Shown: positions 7,551 through 14,391 of the stretch, one piece after another
How the letters are laid out: the number at the start of each line of letters is the position of its first letter
Numbering within the stretch: the stretch's first letter is position 1
Origin: Enterococcus sp. DIV0660C
GTDB lineage: Bacteria > Bacillota > Bacilli > Lactobacillales > Enterococcaceae
Length of the DNA stretch: 64,000 nt
NCBI RefSeq assembly: GCF_017316125.1
Contig: NZ_JAFLWA010000031.1
Coordinates: 1-64,000, forward strand
Direction: 5' to 3'
The notes under the pieces: generated by a model
Told to the model about the DNA's origin: nothing
Seen by the model: only the letters and a program-made list of their open reading frames with translations
Databases searched by the model: none
Translations under genes and position numbers: made by a program

Positions 7551-7594
7551 GAAAAAGACCAAACTCATTAGAAACTATCCAATGTTTTGGTCTT
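7551..7594 (-). terminator. Terminator between EIIC and the regulator gene
   Basis: On the minus strand AAGACCAAA / TTTGGTCTT brackets a long loop and is followed by TTTTTC. It lies 12 bases after the EIIC stop. It could be partial, letting some read-through into the regulator gene. Confidence 0.75.
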
Positions 7595-7605
7595 CATGTT
7601 GTTTT

Positions 7606-8874
7606 TTAAATGTCAGTCACTGGTTGTTTATCTAAAACTTTCAGGAATGGATACCAAATGAGTCCAACAACAATGAAATCAATCACTTGTAAAAGACCAC
7701 CTAGCCATGAATTAGTTGCAAGAATACCACTAGCGACAATGGGAACAGTCCATGGTACAGAAACACCTGTTGGAGGAGGAACAATCCCAGCTGCCATTAC
7801 TAAATAATTCAATGTAGTAACCACAAGTGGTGCAATTACCCATGGTATCAAAATCGTTGCGTTTAAAACAATTGGTAAGCCGAAAATAGCAGGTTCGTTG
7901 ACATTAAAAATACCAGGTGCAAGGGCAAGCCGACCAACGTCACGATATTGCTTTTTCTTTAAGAAGAACGCCATAATCAAAACCACGGCTAATGTCATTC
8001 CAGATCCGCCGAGACCAACAGTAAATGTTTCCATGAAAGGTTTTGTGATAATGTGAGGAAGTTCTTTACCAGCTTGATAGGCTTCCAAGTTATCTAACAT
8101 TAAAGTATTCCAAATTGGATCCATTACAGAATTGACAATAATTTGTCCATGAAGTCCGAAGAACCATAGAAATTGAACAAAAAATAAAGCAAGTAGGGTT
8201 GCAGGTAAGCTACTACCAAGTCCTGTTAAAGGTTTTTGGATTACTTCGTAAATAACATCGTGTAAGTTAGTGTTAAATATACCAGTCACAAGTGCATTGA
8301 CAAATAAGAAGACTGTTAATGTTACAACAGCAGGAATCAAAGCAGCGAAAGACTTCGTCACTGCAGGTGGCACGCCGTCAGGCATTTTGATTTGCCAACC
8401 ACGTTTTGTAATCCGGCAATAGATTTCCGCTGCTAAGAAGGCAGCAATCATTCCAATAAACATTCCTTTTGCACCTAGGCGATCAAGTGTAAGTACACCG
8501 GAAACTTCTTCACCATTTGTTGTAGTCATAACAAATGGGGTAAGAATCAAGAAGCTAGCAAACGAAACAGCACCACCAAAAATGCCTTCGACGTCATAAG
8601 ATTTAGATAAATAATAGCCAATACCAAATGTAACAAATACGGACATGATACTCATTGTCGCATTCTGTCCATTTCCAAAGAGAGTCGATAGCGTTCCTTT
8701 AGTCGCGTCATTGAAAAAAGGAAGATTATTGATCACCACGACTATTGAACCAAACATTGTTAATGGAAAAGAAAGCATAAAGGCATCACGTAAAACGGTC
8801 AAGTAACGATTTTGCCCTAAAATATTGGCTAAGGGCATGATTTTTTCGGAAAGTTTGTCCATAAATCCATTCAT
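7606..8874 (-). CDS. PTS EIIC, lactose/cellobiose family
   Basis: A 422-residue integral membrane protein of the lactose/cellobiose (Lac) EIIC family, which moves a beta-glucoside across the membrane while it is phosphorylated. Family signatures include the FGLHGQIIVNSVMDPIWNT segment, the FNVNEPAIFGLPIVLN loop with the substrate-binding Asn-Glu, and about eight to ten hydrophobic spans. The ATG at 8874 has AGAGG eight bases upstream; the GTG at 8883 is less likely. No EIIA or EIIB gene is adjacent, so those subunits must be encoded elsewhere. It is divergent from the GH1 enzyme, with the shared control region between them. Confidence 0.9.
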   Translation of the reverse strand: MNGFMDKLSEKIMPLANILGQNRYLTVLRDAFMLSFPLTMFGSIVVVINNLPFFNDATKGTLSTLFGNGQNATMSIMSVFVTFGIGYYLSKSYDVEGIFGGAVSFASFLILTPFVMTTTNGEEVSGVLTLDRLGAKGMFIGMIAAFLAAEIYCRITKRGWQIKMPDGVPPAVTKSFAALIPAVVTLTVFLFVNALVTGIFNTNLHDVIYEVIQKPLTGLGSSLPATLLALFFVQFLWFFGLHGQIIVNSVMDPIWNTLMLDNLEAYQAGKELPHIITKPFMETFTVGLGGSGMTLAVVLIMAFFLKKKQYRDVGRLALAPGIFNVNEPAIFGLPIVLNATILIPWVIAPLVVTTLNYLVMAAGIVPPPTGVSVPWTVPIVASGILATNSWLGGLLQVIDFIVVGLIWYPFLKVLDKQPVTDI

Positions 8875-8895
8875 ATTTTTCACCTCTAATTTTTT

Positions 8896-8909
8896 TGCAA
8901 TCGATTACA
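8896..8909. promoter_or_regulatory. cre-like site (CcpA)
   Basis: TGCAATCGATTACA matches the catabolite-responsive element pattern at all but one of the fixed positions. It sits 21 bases upstream of the EIIC start, in the divergent sugar-gene control region. Glucose repression of EIIC is the natural inference. Confidence 0.6.
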
Positions 8910-8927
8910 AACAAAATATAGCACCGA

Positions 8928-8957
8928 TTTATACAAATGTCTAGTCATTTGTATAAA
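8928..8957. promoter_or_regulatory. Perfect operator palindrome, probably GntR-type
   Basis: TTTATACAAATG (8928-8939) and CATTTGTATAAA (8946-8957) are perfect inverted arms around the six-base spacer TCTAGT. The core resembles half sites seen for HutC/GntR-UTRA regulators, and the palindrome lies between two divergent sugar genes whose regulator is next door. Confidence 0.75.
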
Positions 8958-8962
8958 AAGTA

Positions 8963-8991
8963 TTGATTTTTATTTGATTGTCGGATAAGAT
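8963..8991 (+). promoter_or_regulatory. Promoter of the GH1 gene
   Basis: TTGATT (8963-8968), a 17-base spacer and TAAGAT (8986-8991) form a sigma-A-type promoter that starts just beyond the operator palindrome. Repressor bound at 8928-8957 would lie immediately upstream of and next to the -35. Confidence 0.6.
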
Positions 8992-9024
8992 AGCGTTATC
9001 AATTGAAAAGTGAGGACCTTTAAC

Positions 9025-10419
9025 ATGAAAAAATATAACTTTCCAGCTAATTTTTGGTGGGGATCTGCTGCCAGTGGCCCACAAACAGAAGGACGCATTG
9101 CTGGAGACGGTAAAGGTGAAAATATTTGGGATTACTGGTATGCAAAAGAACCTGAAAAATTTTTTAATGAGGTTGGACCAGATAAAACATCGCAGGTTTA
9201 CACAAAATACAAAGAAGACATTCAGTTAATGAAAGAAACAGGCCATAATTCATTTAGAACATCTATTCAATGGAGTCGATTATTTCCAAATGGAACGGGT
9301 AATATCAATCAAACGGCGGTTGCTTTTTATCGAGAATATTTTCAAGAATTACGAGAAAACGGAATAGAACCATTTGTAAATTTATATCATTTTGATATGC
9401 CTTTAGCTTTACAGAAAAATGGAGGGTGGTTGAATCGTGAAACAGTAGATGCCTATGTGAGCTATGCGAAAAACTGTTTTGAGTTGTTTGGAGATCTTGT
9501 TCAAACTTGGTTCACGCATAATGAACCGATCGTCCCTGTTGAGGGCGGGTATTTGTATCAGTTCCATTTTCCAAATCACATTAGTTTAAAGGAAGCAGTC
9601 CAAGTTGGTTATCATGAAAATATTGCAAGTGCTAAGGCAATTCAAGCTTACCATCAAATGGGACTGGCAGGAGAAATTGGAATTATTTTAAATTTGACGC
9701 CAAGTTACCCAAGAGATAATGGTAATCCAGAAGATGTCAAAGCAGCAAAAATTGCGGATGCTTTTTTTAATCGTTCATTTTTGGATCCAGCTGTCAAAGG
9801 AGAATTTCCAGAAGATCTAGTTAAAATTATTCGAAATTTAAACTTGCTTCCTGAGATTGTTCCGGGAGATTTAACTTTGATAAAGGAGAACACTGTTGAC
9901 TTATTAGGAATCAATTACTATCAACCACGTCGAATCAAAGCAAAAGAATCAACACCGGATAAGCTATCCTCACCAATGCCAGATGATTTCTTTGACAATT
10001 ATGAAATGCCAGGTAGAAAAATGAATCCTTATCGTGGTTGGGAAATTTATGAAAAGGGAATCTATGATATTTTAACGAATACACGAAAAAACTATGGGAA
10101 TATCAAATGTTTTATCTCGGAAAATGGTATGGGCGTCGAAGGAGAAGAACGATTTGTGAATGAGTTTGGTATGATCGAAGATGATTACCGTATCGAATTC
10201 GTTAAAGATCATTTGAAATATGTTCATCAAGCAATTGAGGAAGGAAGCAATTGTGTTGGTTATCATATGTGGACGTGCATGGATAATTGGTCTTGGACAA
10301 ATGCGTATAAGAATCGTTACGGCTTCATCGCTGTCGATTTAGAGAAAGAAGGAGCGCGTACAATTAAGAAATCTGGTCATTGGTTTAAACAAGTAGCTGA
10401 TGAGCATGGATTTGATTGA
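9025..10419 (+). CDS. 6-phospho-beta-glucosidase (GH1)
   Basis: A 464-residue glycoside hydrolase family 1 enzyme. It opens with FPANFWWGSAASGPQTEG. The acid/base Glu is in THNEP at about residue 167 and the nucleophile Glu in ISENGMG at about residue 366. The late GYHMWTCMDNWSW segment is the usual aglycone region. Length is normal. The ATG at 9025 has TGAGG upstream; a GTG at 9010 would add five residues and lacks a site. It should cleave the 6-phospho-beta-glucoside delivered by a PTS, consistent with the divergent EIIC gene. Whether cellobiose or an aryl-glucoside is preferred cannot be told. Confidence 0.9.
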   Translation: MKKYNFPANFWWGSAASGPQTEGRIAGDGKGENIWDYWYAKEPEKFFNEVGPDKTSQVYTKYKEDIQLMKETGHNSFRTSIQWSRLFPNGTGNINQTAVAFYREYFQELRENGIEPFVNLYHFDMPLALQKNGGWLNRETVDAYVSYAKNCFELFGDLVQTWFTHNEPIVPVEGGYLYQFHFPNHISLKEAVQVGYHENIASAKAIQAYHQMGLAGEIGIILNLTPSYPRDNGNPEDVKAAKIADAFFNRSFLDPAVKGEFPEDLVKIIRNLNLLPEIVPGDLTLIKENTVDLLGINYYQPRRIKAKESTPDKLSSPMPDDFFDNYEMPGRKMNPYRGWEIYEKGIYDILTNTRKNYGNIKCFISENGMGVEGEERFVNEFGMIEDDYRIEFVKDHLKYVHQAIEEGSNCVGYHMWTCMDNWSWTNAYKNRYGFIAVDLEKEGARTIKKSGHWFKQVADEHGFD

Positions 10420-10449
10420 GCAATTGACTGGATAAGTTAGACATGTGAG

Positions 10450-10492
10450 AAACTGGAGAAACGCTCAAAGATTTTCTCCAGTTTTAGTTTTT
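10450..10492 (+). terminator. Terminator after the GH1 gene
   Basis: AAACTGGAGAAA / TTTCTCCAGTTT forms a 12-bp stem with a short loop, followed by a T-rich run. Confidence 0.85.
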
Positions 10493-10567
10493 GCTAGGCT
10501 ATCATTTCACTTCTGAGATTATTCGCAGTAGACTAATACTAGAGCAAATGAGAAAGAAGTGAAAAAT

Positions 10568-11974
10568 ATGCGAAACAAAGTAAAAAGTTCGTGTACAACG
10601 ATTTTAGTTGGGAAAAAAGCGAGCATCGATGGGTCAACAATGATTGCTCGAAATGAAGATAGTGAGAAAGCAATCGAACCCAAACGTTTTATTGTTGTCC
10701 AACCAGAAGCTCAACCTAAAGTCTATGAGTCCAAGATTAGTCATGTATCAATTCCTCTGCCTGATAATCCTTTACGATACACAGCCACACCGAATGCCGA
10801 TGATTCAATCGGAATTTGGGGCGAAGCAGGAATCAATCAAGTGAATGTGGCGATGACAGCAACGGAAACTATTACCTCAAATTCACGAATTTTGGGTGTA
10901 GATCCTTATGTCGAAAATGGTATCGGGGAAGAAGATTTGTTAACAATTGTTTTACCTTATATTACTAGCGCGCGCGAAGGAGTTATACGACTAGGACGGT
11001 TATTAGAAGAGTATGGAACCTATGAACCAAATGCTCTCGCTTTTTCAGATAATGACGAAATCTGGTATTTTGAAACAATCGGTGGTCATCATTGGGCAGC
11101 AATCAAGATTCCTGATGAAGCGTATGTGATTGCACCAAATCGAATGAATATCGATAGTTTTGAGGTTGATTCAGAAAATACCATGTGCTCTGAAGATTTA
11201 GTCGAGTTAATTGAAAGCTATCACTTGAATCCTAATCCAGAAGAAACACTTAATTTACGTCATATTTTTGGGAGTACCACAATCAAAGATCATCATTATA
11301 ATAATCCACGTGCTTGGTATGGTCAAAAGTATTTCACGCCAGAAATCGTACAAGATCCAATGGATGACAATCTGCCGTTCATTTGCTATGCAAATCGAAA
11401 AATATCAGTTGAAGAGATCAAATTTGTTTTGAGTTCACATTATCAAGATACCGTGTTTGATGCGTATGGCACAGGAACAGAGCAACAAAGGAAAAGCTTC
11501 CGACCAATTGGCATCAATCGTAATATCCAATGCCATATTTTGCAATTGCGAAATGATGTTCCTAAATCAATTTCTGGTATTCAATGGTTGGCATTTGGAC
11601 CGAATACATTTAACGTGTTGGTTCCTTTTTATACCAATGTTGAACAAACACCTGCACGTTATTCAGAAACGTCGACTAGCTTCGATTTTAATCATCCTTA
11701 TTGGTTATTCTGTATGGCAGCATTGATTGGTGACTATGATTACGACCGATTTACCGATATTTATGCGGACTATGAACAAGAAAGTATGGCTTCTTTTAGA
11801 AATAAACAGTTGCTAGCTGATGCACAAGCAACAAAGAATTTTAGTACTGGCTATTTAGAAGAAATCAACCAACAGCTTGCAGAAGAATGCTATGATCGAA
11901 CAGTTGCCTTATTAGGCAAAATGCTTGAAAAGGGAGCTACACACATGACTTTGCGTTTTGATCTTGGTGATTAA
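10568..11974 (+). CDS. Dipeptidase, peptidase family C69 (PepD-like)
   Basis: A 468-residue N-terminal-nucleophile cysteine dipeptidase. The sequence SSCTTILVGKKASIDGSTM matches lactic-acid-bacterial PepD. The catalytic Cys is residue 9, so a short propeptide may be removed. The motif ARNED and a later WYFETIGGHHW segment also fit the family. The ATG at 10568 is preferred to the GTG at 10559 because AAAGAAG lies at a better distance. The enzyme would hydrolyse dipeptides in the cytoplasm. It has its own upstream space after a terminator, and the Usp gene follows 67 bases later, possibly on the same transcript. Confidence 0.85.
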   Translation: MRNKVKSSCTTILVGKKASIDGSTMIARNEDSEKAIEPKRFIVVQPEAQPKVYESKISHVSIPLPDNPLRYTATPNADDSIGIWGEAGINQVNVAMTATETITSNSRILGVDPYVENGIGEEDLLTIVLPYITSAREGVIRLGRLLEEYGTYEPNALAFSDNDEIWYFETIGGHHWAAIKIPDEAYVIAPNRMNIDSFEVDSENTMCSEDLVELIESYHLNPNPEETLNLRHIFGSTTIKDHHYNNPRAWYGQKYFTPEIVQDPMDDNLPFICYANRKISVEEIKFVLSSHYQDTVFDAYGTGTEQQRKSFRPIGINRNIQCHILQLRNDVPKSISGIQWLAFGPNTFNVLVPFYTNVEQTPARYSETSTSFDFNHPYWLFCMAALIGDYDYDRFTDIYADYEQESMASFRNKQLLADAQATKNFSTGYLEEINQQLAEECYDRTVALLGKMLEKGATHMTLRFDLGD

Positions 11975-12041
11975 ATCGTGACCACATTGGTTGTCCCAAG
12001 AAAAGAACAGTGATAAACTTAAGAAAAGGGAGGCGTTTACA

Positions 12042-12482
12042 ATGACGGACACATATCAAAATATTTTGGTTGCAATTGATGGCTCAGAAAAAGCAGAAAA
12101 GGCATTTCTTGAAGCAATTGCGATTGCGAAACGAAACCAAGCAACTTTGCACATCTTATATGTTAATGAAGTAACAGGAAATTATTTTGGTGATTTTGCG
12201 TTTGTAACAACTAATTTACAAGCAGAGCTCGATGAAGTAGCAGAAAATCAAATGAAAGCTCATCGGAATTTAGCAATTGAAAAAGGGTGGACAGATATTG
12301 AAACGTATATCCTCTATGGTTATCCTAAAACACTTATTGCTAACTTCAATGAGTCAAAAGAACCAATTGACTTGATTATTATGGGATCAACTGGGTTAAA
12401 CGCAGTGGAACGTGTCTTAGTAGGATCAACTACCGCATATGTCGTGAACCATGCACCATGCAATGTGTTAGTAGTAAAATAA
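12042..12482 (+). CDS. Universal stress protein (UspA family)
   Basis: A 146-residue single-domain Usp. It begins with YQNILVAIDGSEKAEKAF and ends with the nucleotide-binding signature GSTGLNAVERVLVGS, then VNHAPCNVLVVK. That G-x2-G-x9-G-S pattern is typical of ATP-binding members. The ATG at 12042 follows GGGAGG; an upstream in-frame start at 11991 is unlikely. It faces cardiolipin synthase across a large shared hairpin. Confidence 0.9.
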   Translation: MTDTYQNILVAIDGSEKAEKAFLEAIAIAKRNQATLHILYVNEVTGNYFGDFAFVTTNLQAELDEVAENQMKAHRNLAIEKGWTDIETYILYGYPKTLIANFNESKEPIDLIIMGSTGLNAVERVLVGSTTAYVVNHAPCNVLVVK

Positions 12483-12491
12483 AATAGAAAA

Positions 12492-12577
12492 TAAAAAAGC
12501 AATCAACAACAATTGACGAAGGGTGAACCAATCAATGGCTTCACGATAAGATACGTCGATTTGTTGGATTGCTTTTT
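12492..12577. terminator. Long nested hairpin between convergent usp and cls
   Basis: Outer arms AAAAAAGCAATC / GATTGCTTTTTT enclose AACAACAATTGACG paired imperfectly with CGTCGATTTGTTG. An inner GTGAA / TTCAC stem lies within. The symmetrical A and T tracts let it terminate both genes. At about 86 nt it is much longer than an ordinary terminator. Confidence 0.8.
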
Positions 12578-12591
12578 TTATTTTGTCTTTT

Positions 12592-14043
12592 TTATAAAAT
12601 AGGTGATAGTAGTCGGGAAATTTGTTGTTTGAATAACAGCCAGGTAGACATTTCTTTGACTGTTTCTGTTGTCATAGTAGAACAGTTTTCTTCATCTTCA
12701 AGAAATTTATCAGAAAGTTGTTCTAAAAATTCATGGTCATAAATGACTGCACTGGTTTCAAAGTTTAGACGATAACTGCGGATATCTTGATTGGCGGAAC
12801 CCACCATACAGATTTCATCATCCATGATCAATGTTTTCGCGTGTAAAAAACCAGCTTCATAAACTAAAATCTCAATGTTTTCTTTAATCAATTGGCGTGC
12901 ATAATATTGTGTAGCACGGTAAATGAATGGATGATCGGGTTTATTTGGAATCATGATTTTGACATGGACACCTGAAGCAGAAGCAATTTTTAATGCAGCA
13001 ATCACGCTCTCGTCAAGAACCAAATAAGGTGTCTGAATCCAAATTCGTTTTTTTGCTGAAGTAATTAGTTTGATAAAGGCTAACTTGATTTGTTCACGCT
13101 CATTATTTGGACCACTTGAAACTAATTGAATATCAACATTGCCATTTTGCTCGTTATTTTCGTCCACTTTCTTGAAAAAATAATCCAAATGATAGCCAAC
13201 CTTTTTTTCTTCTGAAACGGAAACGTTCCAATCCATTAAAAATCGAAGTTGCAACAACGACGCAGCAGCACCGAAAATTCGAATGTGAGTATCACGCCAG
13301 TAACCGAACTTTTTGGTCGTATAGACGTATTGATCGGCAATGTTAAAGCCGCCAGTATACCCAATTTTTCCATCAATCACAACGATTTTTCGATGATCAT
13401 GATAGTTTAAACGAAAACGAAGTAATGCTTCTTGAGAAGTTAAAAAGGTTTGCGCTTCTCCACCATTGGCGATGAGTTGATTAAAATCTTTTGCTTTTGT
13501 ACCATGTGAACCAAATGCATCATATAGTAGGCGAACTTGAACTCCTTGGGCAGCTTTCTTTTCTAATAAACGTAAAACCTGATTGCCGATCTCGTCAGTT
13601 ACAAATGCGTAATACTCAATATGGATAGAGTGCTTAGCCTCTTCAATATCGTTTAACAAAGAAGTTAACTTTTCTTGTCCATCAGTTAATAATGTAAGTC
13701 CATTTTTGCGAGTTAAAGGCATCTGATTCAAGGATGAGAAGAAGTCAACGAAGGCTTGTTTTTCGACTTCATTTGTTTGAGAATCGTAGAGCTCGATGGT
13801 ACCATCTCGAAAATTCTGGAAATTTTCTAGCTCCTTTAAATCACTTTGTCGTAAGTAGAATTTTTTCTTGTCCGTTAAACCACGTCCAAAAAATAAATAT
13901 AGAACAAAACCAACAACAGGTAGCGCAAATAGCACGAGTAACCACGCCCAAATGGCTGCAACATCGCGTGGCTTGATTAAAATAGTTATCAATGCAAAAA
14001 CAGCATTAATTAAATAAATTGCTGAAACAATAAATCCTACCAA
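12592..14043 (-). CDS. cls: Cardiolipin synthase (two-HKD phospholipase D family)
   Basis: A 483-residue membrane enzyme that joins two phosphatidylglycerols into cardiolipin and glycerol. Two N-terminal membrane spans (IVSAIYLINAVFALITILI and WAWLLVLFALPVVGFVLYLF) precede two HKD active-site motifs, HDHRKIVVIDG and HAKTLIMDD. This is the full bacterial Cls architecture and length. The start is a TTG at 14043 with AAGGAGG nine bases upstream. Transcription converges with usp. Cardiolipin affects division-site membranes and daptomycin response in enterococci, but nothing in the sequence shows a resistance allele. Confidence 0.92.
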   Translation of the reverse strand: MVGFIVSAIYLINAVFALITILIKPRDVAAIWAWLLVLFALPVVGFVLYLFFGRGLTDKKKFYLRQSDLKELENFQNFRDGTIELYDSQTNEVEKQAFVDFFSSLNQMPLTRKNGLTLLTDGQEKLTSLLNDIEEAKHSIHIEYYAFVTDEIGNQVLRLLEKKAAQGVQVRLLYDAFGSHGTKAKDFNQLIANGGEAQTFLTSQEALLRFRLNYHDHRKIVVIDGKIGYTGGFNIADQYVYTTKKFGYWRDTHIRIFGAAASLLQLRFLMDWNVSVSEEKKVGYHLDYFFKKVDENNEQNGNVDIQLVSSGPNNEREQIKLAFIKLITSAKKRIWIQTPYLVLDESVIAALKIASASGVHVKIMIPNKPDHPFIYRATQYYARQLIKENIEILVYEAGFLHAKTLIMDDEICMVGSANQDIRSYRLNFETSAVIYDHEFLEQLSDKFLEDEENCSTMTTETVKEMSTWLLFKQQISRLLSPIL

Positions 14044-14204
14044 ATAATTTTCCTCCTTTATTTCAATAGTGATAGTATAACATGAGTCGAAAAATAAACC
14101 TACGCGTGACCACTGGTTTCAATTACGGAAAATCTAGCAAATTGGCTGAACAAACGGAATAAAATAGTTGCTTTTTGTCATTTAATACGATAGGATAATA
14201 ATAC

Positions 14205-14349
14205 AGTTGAATATCTCCTTAGGGGAGTAACCGGCAACAAATTGTTGCGATAATATCAACAGTAAGTTAACCGATGGTTTTCTGGTATTGTATGAAATGG
14301 TGAGACCTAAGACAAATGTTGATTTGTCTTGGGTCTCTTTTTTTTCAGG
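14205..14349 (+). ncRNA. yybP-ykoY (Mn2+) riboswitch with terminator platform
   Basis: The leader contains CTTAGGGGAGTAACCGG (14218 onward) and, about 80 bases later, GGTGAGACCTAAG. The first and last parts can pair (CTTAGG / CCTAAG) as helix P1 of the yybP-ykoY class, and the GGGGAGTA loop is its signature. The 3' strand of P1 is also the left arm of a strong terminator, GAGACCTAAGACAAA / TTTGTCTTGGGTCTC plus eight T's. Ligand binding should hold P1 closed and prevent termination, an ON switch for the ATPase gene that follows. The assignment rests on motif and context, with no covariance search done. Confidence 0.85.
14303..14346 (+). terminator. Riboswitch terminator
   Basis: The 15-bp stem starting GAGACCTAAG is followed by eight T's. 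It overlaps the P1 3' strand of the riboswitch, so it is conditional. Confidence 0.85.
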
Positions 14350-14391
14350 CAAATGATGCCAGAAGCAAAAAGATTAAATGGGGGATGAAAT

